From NCBI GenBank assembly GCA_004794785.1, contig SJOL01007106.1, positions 48,897-112,896 of the forward strand: a stretch of 64,000 bases of DNA. Reading direction: 5' to 3'. The position numbers were made by a program, and so were the translations under genes. Under the pieces are notes generated by a model. That model was not told the origin of the DNA. It saw only the letters and a program-made list of their open reading frames with translations, and made no database searches. Source of the stretch: Opisthorchis felineus. Lineage: Eukaryota; Platyhelminthes; Trematoda; Opisthorchiida; Opisthorchiidae. Shown in pieces: positions 1 to 10,825 of the stretch. Each line of letters begins with the position of its first letter. Positions within the stretch are counted from its first letter, which is position 1.

Positions 1-3000
1 GGACGAAAAAGGATGGAACTGTGTCGCATGTTTTATGAAATTCGCTTGGTTTGTTGACGGTACCACTAAGCGCATGATGAAGTAACAAGGCTTTCACCGT
101 GGAACCCATCGGCCAATTAATCACCTAACCGGTTCCGAGAGAATATGTCCCAAAACTTCCATGTGGAACTTAACAAGGGGCAACTCTCCATTGATGGCAA
201 CCGTGGAAATATATGCAACGGAGAATGTTAGTTGCAAGATCAGTGGCCTAGAGACCGTCAGTGCTAGTGCTGGCGTTCAAACTTAACGTAGCATGCGTAA
301 AATGGTCTCACTTAAGCGCCTTAACATCTCATATATAATATAGCATACACGAAAGCCCCCTATCTGTGAGTACATTTGGGTTCAATTTTTTGGCGGTCTA
401 ATTAAGAAAAGAGGACTATTATGCCCCAAAACAGAACAGATAGAAATTTTTCCACTAAAGCGAAAAACTGTACATTTTGGATTATGGGTTTCACCCCGGT
501 GGGTTTGAAAATAACACGCCTACCTTTCCTCCGGCTTCTAGTATGAACTAACTCGATACGAGCATAACCTACTGCACCATACTAGCAAGTGGTTTTTAAT
601 ATATACTAGTGCTCTTGGGAGCCAAAACTCCACTGTTACATGATGGTCAGATTTATTGTTCATCGAAACCTGTCAAAGGTACACTGGAATTAACCAGGAC
701 CTTCAGATGCATTAATAATACTAGCATTCGTAAACTAAAATTGAACAACGATTTTGACTGCTTCGAATCTACCCGCGTCATAAGCCCCATAGATGTGCAT
801 GCTTGATGGATTTGATCCGGTTGTATGATGATCACGAGAAATATACTTCTGGTCATCGCTCGTCATCCAAATCTCAACTTCTATTTACCCCTTCTGTTGT
901 TGCGTGTTTAATGATATACGTCAGTGTCCGTGTTTTTTTCTTTAAGCAAATATGGTGAGTGGATCAGATATCAGGATAACTGCGTGGAACGCTCAGATTA
1001 CCAAGTGACTTTACAATAAAGTAAAATCCGTTAGATCCATCAGAACTCCAAACAAATGCTCCTACCCACAGTTTAACTCCTCCTGTGGTCCAAGTTCGGC
1101 TACAGAAATTTCACCTTACCTACAGTATTATTGAAATAAAAACCCGTCAAATACAATCGGTTCGTGCTTTTGAATAAACGCTGTTAGTGATTCAACAAAC
1201 CAGATTCGAATATTCTCTGCATTTTCATTATGACGAATGCCCGACTTGAATTCGTTGTCCTCCTATATCTTGTTCCACCGTTACTAGCATCAAGTGCATA
1301 TACTGATCACGTCCACGGGAATGCATCTGCTTCTTTACTAAATGGCAGTAACAACTATTAATTCGACGTTCCGTTCTGCAAGTAACTTTGGTCTATGCAG
1401 AAATATCGGGAAACACGAAACAGCAGTTCCATCCTTATTGAGAACCATCGGTAATGCACATCTCAAGAATCTCCACGCTTATCCAAAATTGCGGTCTTCT
1501 GTAGGTTTCTCAGATGAGCAGTTTTACTCCCCCTGTCCTTATGCTTCCTTCTGAGTTCCTTATGTTTTGCTGGTGTGACACTTTCCAATCTATATTTTGT
1601 TCTGCAGGTCCTTTTGTGCTGACAAACGGAGATGCACTGTGTAGCTGCTTGATTGTTATTGGTACTCGTCAGAATTGCACTCCTCCAGGGGCAGTTCACC
1701 CGGCAGAATAACCCATCTCATCAAATAAAACTTTTCATAGATAAACAATATATCAACACACATAGTGCTATGACAGATAACTTCATTCTCAAAACTGCTG
1801 TATCAAGGTGCCCCCAGTGATCCATGTCGTCCAGTTGCAGCCCGAGAACTACAAATTATGCTTCTTACAACCAAACAACCGAGCTACAATTGGTAAAAGC
1901 TAGCAGTTGCGGTCTACGCACAAATATCCATGGTATTAAGCAAATGGCCTGTGATAAAATTTCGGATTCAACAAGTTTCGCTGACCAGTGATCCGTTTAT
2001 CTTGTCTCCACGTAAAATTTCAGAAATATCATCATCCATGAAACACTGCCTTGGTTTTTCTAACCTATTTTAATTGCAAGAACTGTCATGAAATATTGAC
2101 CAAGATCAGACCGCATCGAGTAAGAAACACCACAAGAAAAGTTAGTCAGTCGGTTGGGGCAACCCTTACCTTTGACCTTTCCACAAGGTCCTAGGACCTG
2201 GTGATTTTTTGAGAAACTGTGCGTGGCTGTTGGATTTTCAAAAGATGTGACGACCCTGGTGGATGGCTACCAGAGGTATGAGTATAATGTGTAGAATGGG
2301 ATAACCAAGAGATACCACACAAGCGTAAGTAGGCACTGATTGATCCAGCGTCAGTGATGCCTCTGCTAAACAATAACAGTCACGTACTCTGTGTTAGTCA
2401 ACACATTTCAGCAATGTTGCAGCGTTTTGGAACTCTCCTCTCCATGGAAGGTGAGCACTTCTTTCTACAGTGCTTCTGGGAGATTTTGCGATTTTGTTTT
2501 ATTTCTCGAATGCATTTTCTGCACAAAAACACCCTCTTGGAAAATAGTGATGCATCCTAGGACTGGTGATCAATACACCGAATTATAGAGCCCGATCATT
2601 TGAATACTCACATGCTTAAACGAAGCTTGCCATTGCATCAAAAGCCGGAATTAACGTGCTCAAAAGATACAAGTCCTATGGTTGCAGTAGGTTATCTGAA
2701 TAGTAGATGGAGTTCTAAAGTACAGGCCGCCAAACGAGTATCATCTGAACAACTTTTTGATTCTTGAAACTTAACAGTATCGGAAATTGAAGAATGTTTT
2801 AATGTCACTACTTTTGAATGACTGTGAAACCTGGCGTGCATCAGAGACAATATCACTTTGGAAAAGTATGCCATAAGAAGAGTTTAGACAGTCCACCATG
2901 CATCAAACCCGCTGACGAAACATTTGGGGAAGAGACTGTATGCAAGACTAATTTGAGCATAAAACGTAGGAGGTTTTTGGGATGGCAAGCTCCTTTGGAT

Positions 3001-6000
3001 TTCCCGGGGGAAATTAAAATTACAGTCCTGCTAGGATCCGGTCCAGACAGGAGGGCAGTTAAATGGAAAGCAAATCAACACACATCAAAACGTTTTCGGA
3101 GAAAAAATACAGTGAGTTGGATGAAAACTTCAAAACTTTCCAAACGTTTGGAGAATCCTAAAAAAAATCAGTCCGCATAAAACTCCAGTGGCCGTATGTT
3201 GGTTACGAGCTAAAATTACAGGAATAGCATTTTGAACCCTACAATTTTGGCGAGAAATTCTGTGGACAGAATGTTGCAGTAGGACGTTTTTCAATTTGTC
3301 CTGGTTCTTACCTTGCAGTGCCCGCTGTGTATTGAAAAAACTAGTATCGGTCTTCAGGCGAATTTCAACCACTACGTGATGGTTTGTGGTATGTCGTTCC
3401 TTTAATTTTAGTGCTCTGTTATGCCCATAAACCAGTGTAAATGACTAAATGACTTGCGGCTCATGCAGTACGGGACAAGCTCACAAATGATCTGCATAAG
3501 TGTGAACTCCTGTGACGGTTTTTAAAGCCTGAACATTTTTTATAGTCTATGCGGAGGAAGTAGTCAGAAACTTACCCGAAAAGTGGCAAAAAACTTTTCA
3601 CAGTGAATATGCATTGCACCACCCCATTAACACTCAACGTATATGAACAAGTATGTCGGCGAAGAGATCTTTTATCTATTTGGACTGGTTTATAATGTTG
3701 GAATAACATTTCTGGCAGGATAGGTACATTGCTGCCGTGGTTCAATAATACTGAATGATCAGTCAACAAAACCAGGCAACTACCGTAATCTTAGAGACTA
3801 CCATAGTGAGACTTTCAAGTTCGCCCTCAATTTTTGAGATGTATAACATATGCATATTCACACCTTTTGACTACTAAGATTATAGTTTCGACAAGCAGCT
3901 GAGTGTCTGTTGTTTATTAAGCAGCCTTCAGTTTCACTATATAGTTCAGTCAACGGTTTCGTCTTCCATGTGTTCTGAAAGATTGTGGAAGCAAAGCTAG
4001 GTGAACATGCACATGGCAGCAGTTTCTTTCACACGGTGATACATACGTCTACTTATGTTCTGACGTCATATTCAACAAAACGAATCCCATCCACAATCCG
4101 AAGACAATACATCAGTGAGGTTATGAACAGCACAGATGAAGTTCAGCCTTCACAGCACAGTCAAAGGAAAGATCAACAAATTCAGGTCGTGGTCTAACTT
4201 TGGTTCACACAGAGTTGTTCTCATCACTATAGACTTCACCTGCACCATCGTCGACGAAAATGCACCATTGAATTATACTGATGCATAAAGGACTCACAAG
4301 TACTGGGAAGAGATACTGTAATGAAAAATGAGGAGAAAAAGGCCAAAACGTTTTTCAGAAACCTTTATTGTAAATACCCAAGAACCGGGTGCAAACGGCT
4401 TCTAAAAACGTTTAACTGGACATAACTGAGCATCCAGCCCGAGTAAGATGACATCATCCAAGTCTAACTAGCATCCTTTTCAAACATCATCCAACTTACG
4501 CCATGCGCCCAAGACCAAGCTTGGGCTGCACACTTCTGCTAATAAATGAAATCATTTCTGTCTTTGGATTGGTTTGCCTGTCACGCTATTTCATTTTTCC
4601 AGCTGAGTTAAAGCACAATAACGTGAGCCACAGTCAGAAAGTGACAGTAAGTGTCAGGAGTGACTTTAATCCCAAGGTTGCTGTTTGACGAATTCCTGCC
4701 AACGCAGATTTTAAACGGAAAGCAACACTCTTGGTGAAAAATTGTTGGGCATACACAGTGCGTCCTCCAACCATCCAGTTTTTGTTGTGTTTGCTGCCAC
4801 TACCACTGTGATTGGTAATCAAATATCCGCTTATGCTGCAACCTAGTTGCAGTCAGCTCTTGGCATGCTATGGTGACACTAGTAATCAAACATTCATCAA
4901 ATCGGAGGGGTTACAACACAAATTGAGACTTATATTCACCGTTTTCTAGATTCAGGAAAACTTCGTTCTAATGCCATAAAAGATGCAAGTTAGAAAATAT
5001 TACATGTGCCAGGTTGTCACGTGCACTGGCTTGATCATTAACAGCGCCGTCGCAGGTGAGGCAGCAAGGAGATCAACCGCCACACGTCCGTCACCATAAA
5101 GCTTAGTGCAATCACAGGTAGCTTCGAAAACGAGAGTAAGAATCTGAAATTTCACGGTGTGCGCCACTTCTCTAAACTCGGGACAACTTTCATTATAATA
5201 GCTTGTTTGGACGGATGCCTTTTGACTAACAACACAAAGCCGCCCACAAAATTCAACATTGCTAATAATTCGACAGATTGTATTTCACTACAAAGATTTA
5301 TATTTCCATGAGATGTGTAGGCCACACTGGCATCAGAGACAAAAGTGAAAGGAAAACATAAAACAGTACTTACGAACTTCGCTATTTGTAAGGAGACTTT
5401 TGGATAGTTTGTTGAAACTTCTTGCGCGACTCCAGAAATGGGACGAAATAGTGGAAGGATTATGTGTAACTTTTCAGTTGTATTCTTCTCACGTCAACTT
5501 TATTCAAGATTCGATCTATTCACAAGCCGGAGGAGGATTTGGAAGAGGAATTAATCACAACGGGGGGGGCGATCAAGAGTGCTTCCCAGTGGTTCACTGG
5601 CGTTCTCCTTTGTGATAATACGTTAGCACAAACCTTTGTTATTGCAAGCATAAGGCATACGTCTATTGGGTTAAAATAACCCTTTAAGAATGAGGATGAA
5701 GCTGGCTCCGAGTTTCCGCAAAGGTCTCCGTTTCCCAAGTGTCTCTGTCTGAAGAAAGCTAATGAAGTTTTCTCAGCCAGGGTAACTCAATGACATTTTT
5801 AAGGGTAAAAACTTAACAGCACTCCAGAAACCTAGGGACTTGAGGATCAAAGAACACAGCTCGAGACAAAAGGGTTGAATAAAAAAAACCGTGTATGAAC
5901 AAACATCCATTAAGTGGATGTCTATAAAACAGCATCAGCAGCACACTAGATTTACATTACATTATACTACATTCTGTTAGTCCGCGGATTGTCTAATTTT

Positions 6001-7140
6001 TTCTGTGTAGATTGGCTTAAGTGGATGCTGCACATTTCCGCGCCAGCCTCGTGCATTTTCCAGACTTTCTGTCTCCATAGGTACTATTTCTGGCCAAACA
6101 TCTAGACAACTTATGCTCTGAGCTAAAAGGACTATAACGGCTTGCATCAGTGAGTGACAGCAACCGTCCTGATATGCCGTAGCTTCTGCGCAATTTTCCA
6201 GGTGCATTCATTAAGGACCGTCGTCAAGTACATAAGTGGTTATTCCTTATTTACTATCAAGGTCTTAGTAGAAGGCCGGTCGTAATCAGTTTCATAATGA
6301 ATTTTGTGGAGTTTTTAGCATCTGGTGCACAAAAAATCTCTGGCGATAAATACAGGGATAATTTTGTAGGTTTACCAGGGAAAACTGATTTAAATCTACA
6401 CTAGATGAAAAACATTTCTAGGGACAATTTGCCACGCATGTCCAAGCCCCCGAACCGGAAGACCACGGATTAGTGGCTCTCAAACTTCTACCTATTGACC
6501 AAACTAATGGGGGAAATTCGGATGTTGTACGGCTATTCTGAAAGACAGCTTGATAATGTGCTAACTGATGACAAAATCTGTGATGACAAAAGTTTCCTGA
6601 TAGATTTGTATATCACTACAAGTTGAGCTCTCAAGTGAAGTTGCAAGTTTGCGGTTTAAACCCGAAGTCCCTATTTGTAGCGAGTGCACATGCATAAAAG
6701 TTCAAGTGCCGCTTTCTTTCTTGTGTTAGAAATGACTCGCGCCCTAGATAAACTGATCAATAACTTCTATATCGCAATAAAGAAGACTCAACACCACTGC
6801 GTTTCTCAAAGGCATTTGAAAGAGATATTAAAGAGTATCGTGACTGTACTGAGCTAAATATATTGCCTATAATATTTTTCTGTTTGTCCTACTTAGATTT
6901 CGGCTATTCAATAATCATTCTGTCTAGTGAAACATAATGCTCAATTAAATCCGCGCATATACTTCTAATGAGGTTATATAATTTTACTGCAACATCTAAC
7001 CCTATGAACGACCGAGTGTGTGAGACCGTGAACCAACTTTTCGACCTCCAGAATGGAAAGCTTAAATGAGTACTACCAGACGGATTACCAGTCCCTGTGT
7101 TAATGAAATATACAAGCGCTCTCAGCAGCAAAGGTGTAAA
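1..7140. other. No gene recognised; AT-rich non-coding DNA
   Basis: No reading frame here is long enough or recognisable enough to call a gene. The longest, about 120 codons at 2818-3180 on the plus strand, is basic and Lys/Arg-rich, and I recognise no domain in it. A 14-bp perfect palindrome (AGGTCCTAGGACCT, 2186-2199) and a short ACATT-rich run near 5951-5970 are the only local patterns I noted, and both are compatible with chance or simple sequence. Best reading: intron or intergenic sequence. Confidence 0.6.
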
Positions 7141-7144
7141 ATAT

Positions 7145-7355
7145 ATGGATTATTTGGTGGCCGGTTGTTGCGGGGTCTGTAGAACTCACTTTTTAGTAGT
7201 CCCTCTCCTGTCCTAATGCAATCATTCTGGCAAGTTTGCACCAAAGGTAGGAAGCTGTGGACTCTTATTATCAGTAGTCCATATCCTTGACCGTGCCGGA
7301 GTTTGAACTCCGTACATCATGTGCAGTGATCGTGTTACCACAAGCGCAAACTTCC
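7145..7355 (-). mobile_element. Group 1 tRNA-derived SINE, decayed copy
   Basis: Read on the minus strand, this matches the better copy at 10583-10825 from the tRNA-like head to the tail. Box A-like sequence lies at about 7328-7347 (GTGGTAACACGATC). The T-arm/box B lies at 7298-7311 (GGAGTTCAAACTCC, a perfect stem-forming arm), followed by GGCACGG and GGATATG as in the other copies. After the ribozyme remnant come AGGACAGG and a CCGCAAC tail motif, again shared. The tRNA-like head implies Pol III transcription and non-autonomous retroposition by a LINE partner; I see no such partner here. Substitutions and a deletion in the ribozyme indicate an old, inactive copy. Confidence 0.75.
7254..7280 (-). 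ncRNA. Hammerhead ribozyme remnant with core deleted
   Basis: At the place where the other copies carry a 45-nt hammerhead, this one keeps CTGATAA on the 5' side and GAGTCCA on the 3' side. It has lost stem II and the GAAAC box between them. The module is about 27 nt instead of 45, so it cannot fold as a hammerhead. Identity rests on alignment to the copy at 10659-10703. Confidence 0.6.
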
Positions 7356-10094
7356 GGTGTGAATGTACCAGAATCAATGCTCCAGGTGGCAGGAGGACTG
7401 GTTAAACATAGGTGATGTGAACGTGAGGAAATAAGTGTAGATCTTATTATTGAAATTGCTGGTATTTTTAACTTGGGCCTCATCACTTCAGGGGCCCCTT
7501 AGACTTATAAAAAATTTCGAATGCAGGAAAATACATCTAATAAAACCCACTTTAAACACGTACTTTAGCACTAGGGAGACGTCAACAATCCGAGGCGTAT
7601 TGGTGCTGCTGGGGTCCTTCATCTTTTGAAAGATTTGGGTGATCAGGTGTGTATTTCACGTTTGCATGTGTCACATGGAGCGGATTCGCAGTTAACAACT
7701 GTAGTAGCATCTATTTCGTAGGCATTTTGCCCCAAATCCGGAATGGAAATATTTACTCAATAAAAACGGCACCCATTAAATAGGCAATCAAAGAATAAAA
7801 CGCTAAAAAAACAATTCTTTCTATCATTTCACTCACAACTCGGGAAATACTACTTTGATTTTAGATACTTATGTCATGCGAGGATCGCTACAAAGCAAAG
7901 GCTCAGTAGATCATGCAATATGGAGTCAAACCTCTCATGAACTTAGGGAGGAAAGTGGCCTACAGTGCGATAAAAGATTAGACAGGCACTAAATTCAAGA
8001 CGGTTTATGCTACGAAATTAATTTAAGGGGGGTTAAATCAGTGTATTAAGTGGCACGCAATGAATGGCTTTGACAGTCAGCATGTGGGATTGTTAAAGTA
8101 CGGATTAAATCCCTGCTATGGAGATTTACCAACTTGGTAAGGCTTCATCCAGCGATTGTACCAACTCTTGTTAAGTCAGCCGATTTTGTAATCTTTCGCT
8201 CGCCTGAGATGTGCAACGCGATCAGTTTTCAGCTAAAGCTTGGATTAACCAGCATCAAATATCTTTTGGAGACAGATAAAACAACCTCCGCACTCTTAAC
8301 GGTGAAACTAGGCTTGCACAATCAGATTTTCTTACACCACTCCATTTTAAATATTTAAATTTGGAGTATGTTTAACTATTTAACTCACTGCACAGACTGA
8401 TTTTTATAAGCATTTGTATCAACGCACTATTCCTTTTGTGGCAAATTTGTTTCCGAAAATAGTACGCTAGTACAGGTTAAAAAGCCTGATTACTTTTAGC
8501 AAACCAAATGGCATGACCTACAAAGTGGTTTTTCAACTGATCAGTAGGCAGATCCCCCAAAACCACTTTCCACAACACTTACATCAGTCCAGTAGCGTAA
8601 ACTGTGTCGCTGAAGCGGCCACTGAGAGGCAAAAAGAAAGAAGGACAAAATTCTTTATATTGGACTAACAGTTTTACCGGGATTTATTATCTTTGATATC
8701 CGGACACCAGGACTACTTCATGGACTGCAGAATGCCGACGGTTACAGACCGGAGCTCCTCGGTAATTAAGTGCGGGGATCCGTAAGCATCAGAAATTAAC
8801 ACAAGGTCTGAGAAAGTCTTGTACCTTGACTTCTTTCATGTGAGGTGGTTGCATTTTCTTTGAGTTAGGGCAGTTAGAGATCTCATCCACAAACGCGTGA
8901 ACAGTACTTTTGCTCTCCAACATTACGTCAGAGGACGCAAGCAAGGCCATATATTCATCTCACTAATTGAAACCGGTTTCCCATGAAATGCTGTTTCCTC
9001 AGGTTGTCTGTATCACTGACGTTGTGTCGCCAAAAGGGGAAGACATCATCAACGCGCGCACGGTATCACGACTGAGAACAAGGACGCATTCGACCATGGC
9101 TGAACCGAAGTACGACTGTGGTGAACAACGGCCTGAGGTAGTGGATTATGGACAAGTGACAAAATTTACGCTGTGACACAACTCGCAATAGAGTGCCAAG
9201 AAAGTGCCAAGCTTCCCATGCTTCCGGATGTCGAAAGTTTATTTTCTGGGATTCAGTCCGTGCGTCCGGGGTAGAAACATCCTGAGTAACTTTTATTCTA
9301 TATTATCTTTTGAACTCAGTATACCCTTAACGTATTTCTTCTCAGGATTTTTAAAACTTCCGCAGTGTTAATTATGATACGTGTAATGACCTGTAAACGT
9401 GAAAAGTCATGCAGTCACGAAGACATGATAAACAAGAATTTAAACTCTGGTTTGTTGATTTGTTCTTTTGTATTCGGGTTTGTGTACTTGGTGTAATTAA
9501 TTTAGCCCTTTGGAGATAACCGAGTCCTGTGTAAAAATATGTGAATGGTTTCATGACAAATAAGTATAAACCTCATTTCAGGAGGGGGTTTCAGATCACT
9601 TAAGCACTAAGGATGGTGTCGGAGTAACACAATGGACCCGCATAAATTTAGTTACTCGTAATGTCGGAATTCATCAACATAGTTATTGATAAAAGCTTCA
9701 CTAGACGCCTGAATATGTTGGCAGGTGAAAAATGCCTCAAACTAACCCTGCTAAAATAGTCAAATCATAGGTTACCATTCATTATCACCGACGGCATTTT
9801 GTTAATCGATCTATCATTCGTCATGATAGGTGCGTTTATATACACCTACATGTTTCTCCGCGCACACAATTTCCTCATCACATTGAACTTCTCTAATCAT
9901 CTATTCTGTCAGTCAACTCAAAGAGCTGACATCTAGTCGTTTAGAGTAAATAGCTCAGTCGTGTCGAGATACGTTTGAAAATGCCACGACATGAAGTTGG
10001 ATAACGAAACTGGAGTAAATATAATTTTGATGAACATGGGCATTTCACACAGCCGTTCGACGCTTTGGTTCCCAGATCAATTTACCAGCAGCTG
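7356..10094. other. No gene recognised
   Basis: I see no coding region or repeat I can name. The segment around 8967-9176 (+) is open and somewhat richer in G+C, but it encodes nothing I recognise and could be a decayed element. Confidence 0.55.
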
Positions 10095-10311
10095 TGACAG
10101 GCATGCAAATCCAAATTTGGTTCATATTCACATCCCTCCTGCTCTGGTGCATTTATTCTGGTGAGTCCACAACAAAGGGAGAAGCATTGGACTCGAGTTT
10201 TGCTCTCCTTCTGGCTCATCAGCAGAGCATATCCGATGTCCGTGCCGGGATTCGAACTCCGGACATCTGATTTTTCACGTCTGAACAGGCGAACGTGTTC
10301 TCGCTTGAGCG
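10095..10311 (-). mobile_element. Group 1 tRNA-derived SINE lacking box A
   Basis: On the minus strand the order is: 48-nt head (10311 down to 10264), T-arm/box B at 10248-10260 (GGAGTTCGAATCC), GGCACGGACA, a hammerhead module (10228-10184), CCCTTTGTTGTGGACTCACCAG, and a tail ending near ATGTGAATATGAAC. Against the plus copy it lacks 55 nt between the head and box B, including box A. The breakpoint falls at a 3-nt ATG repeat, which suggests a deletion by short homology. Without box A, transcription from its own Pol III promoter is unlikely. It faces the plus copy as an inverted repeat. Confidence 0.8.
10184..10228 (-). ncRNA. Hammerhead ribozyme, degenerate
   Basis: The 45-nt module reads stem I GCTCTG, CTGATGA, GCCA, loop GAAGGA, GAGC, AAAAC, TCGAGTC, stem I CAATGC. 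The CTGATGA box and the GTC cleavage triplet are intact. The GAAAC box reads AAAAC, which removes G12, a catalytic nucleotide of hammerheads. Stem I keeps only about four of six pairs. It is therefore predicted to be inactive. Confidence 0.8.
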
Positions 10312-10568
10312 ACGTGGTTGTGATATAGTTGTGCATATGAACAATACAATACAATTGAGCAATTTCGCAACCCTTACAACAATAATCAAAAATTGTCCAG
10401 TGAGTTTCATGCGTCTGTGACGCTACCTGACTGGGAAGTCATGACATGTGGGTCAGTTGATCGTCACAAGCAGGACTGTCACTGAGTCATCGTTCGATGA
10501 GTCGGGCACACCAATCATATCGCTCAAGCGTGAACGCGTTCGCCTGTTCAGATGTGAAAAATCAGATG
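10264..10568. repeat. Inverted repeat from facing SINE copies
   Basis: The arms are 10264-10311 and 10521-10568, 48 nt each, with 45 of 48 positions complementary and a 209-nt spacer. They are the heads of the minus and plus group 1 SINEs. A transcript across both would form a long hairpin. The whole pair, ribozymes included, extends the imperfect pairing to roughly 10.1-10.8 kb. Confidence 0.85.
10325..10395 (+). repeat. Detached group 1 SINE 3' tail fragment
   Basis: ATATGAACA, then TTCGCAACCC and ACAATAAT, match the tail of the plus copy (ATATGAACATATTCCGCAACCCCACAAGACAATAATG at about 10781-10815) with an extra AT-rich stretch between the first two blocks. It lies in plus orientation directly against the head of the minus copy, which suggests nested insertion or recombination between copies. 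Confidence 0.5.
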
Positions 10569-10587
10569 CGTCCAACATGCGCTGGTG

Positions 10588-10640
10588 TGGTAGTGGTTAC
10601 ACGCTGGCCTCGCTTGTCTAATGTCCGGAGTTCAAACTCC
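10588..10640 (+). promoter_or_regulatory. Internal Pol III promoter (A and B boxes)
   Basis: Box A is at 10588-10604 and box B at 10627-10640 within a tRNA-like arm. The CCGGAG/CTCCGG stem of the T-arm is complete. No T-run terminator was found at a convincing position downstream. Confidence 0.55.
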
Positions 10641-10658
10641 GGCACGGCCATTGGATAT

Positions 10659-10703
10659 GCACTGCTGATGAGCCCTAAGAAGAGTGAAACTTGAGTCCAG
10701 TGC
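10659..10703 (+). ncRNA. Hammerhead ribozyme, near-intact core
   Basis: The 45-nt module reads stem I GCACTG, core CTGATGA, stem II GCCC, loop TAAGAA, GAGT, core GAAAC, loop TTGA, cleavage triplet GTC (10695-10697), and stem I CAGTGC. The two stem I strands are exact complements over 6 bp. Stem III is the minimal 2 bp (A-U and C-G) closed by TTGA, as in schistosome SINE hammerheads. Stem II is the weak point: one G-U wobble and one C-A mismatch in four pairs. Every conserved catalytic position is present, so residual self-cleavage just after GTC is possible but not shown. Of the six 45-nt modules in the window, this is the only one with the full core and triplet. Confidence 0.85.
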
Positions 10704-10825
10704 TTCGCCCTTTGTTGTAGACTCACCAAAATAACTACTCCAGGACAGGGGGACGACTGTTCAGACGAGAGTGATGTGAATATGAACATATTCCGCAACC
10801 CCACAAGACAATAATGAAACTTGGT

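Larger units (their letters stand above)
10521..10825 (+). mobile_element. Group 1 tRNA-derived SINE with hammerhead, best copy
   Basis: The order is: 48-nt head (10521-10568), box A-like TGGTAGTGGTTACACGC (10588-10604), and a perfect T-arm with box B GGAGTTCAAACTCC (10627-10640). Then come GGCACGGCCA, the 45-nt hammerhead (10659-10703), CCCTTTGTTGTAGACTCACC, AGGACAGG, and a tail with TTCCGCAACCCC and ACAATAATG. The spacing of A and B boxes (about 40 nt) fits an internal Pol III promoter of tRNA type. A tRNA-like head followed by a hammerhead is the plan known from the schistosome Sm-alpha SINE; that parallel comes from knowledge of the family, not from a search. The 3' boundary is uncertain by some tens of bases because no clear target-site duplication was seen. 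Confidence 0.82.

Noticed and set aside
2186..2199. 14-bp perfect palindrome AGGTCCTAGGACCT
   Set aside because: A few palindromes of this length are expected by chance; there is no repeat or motif context.
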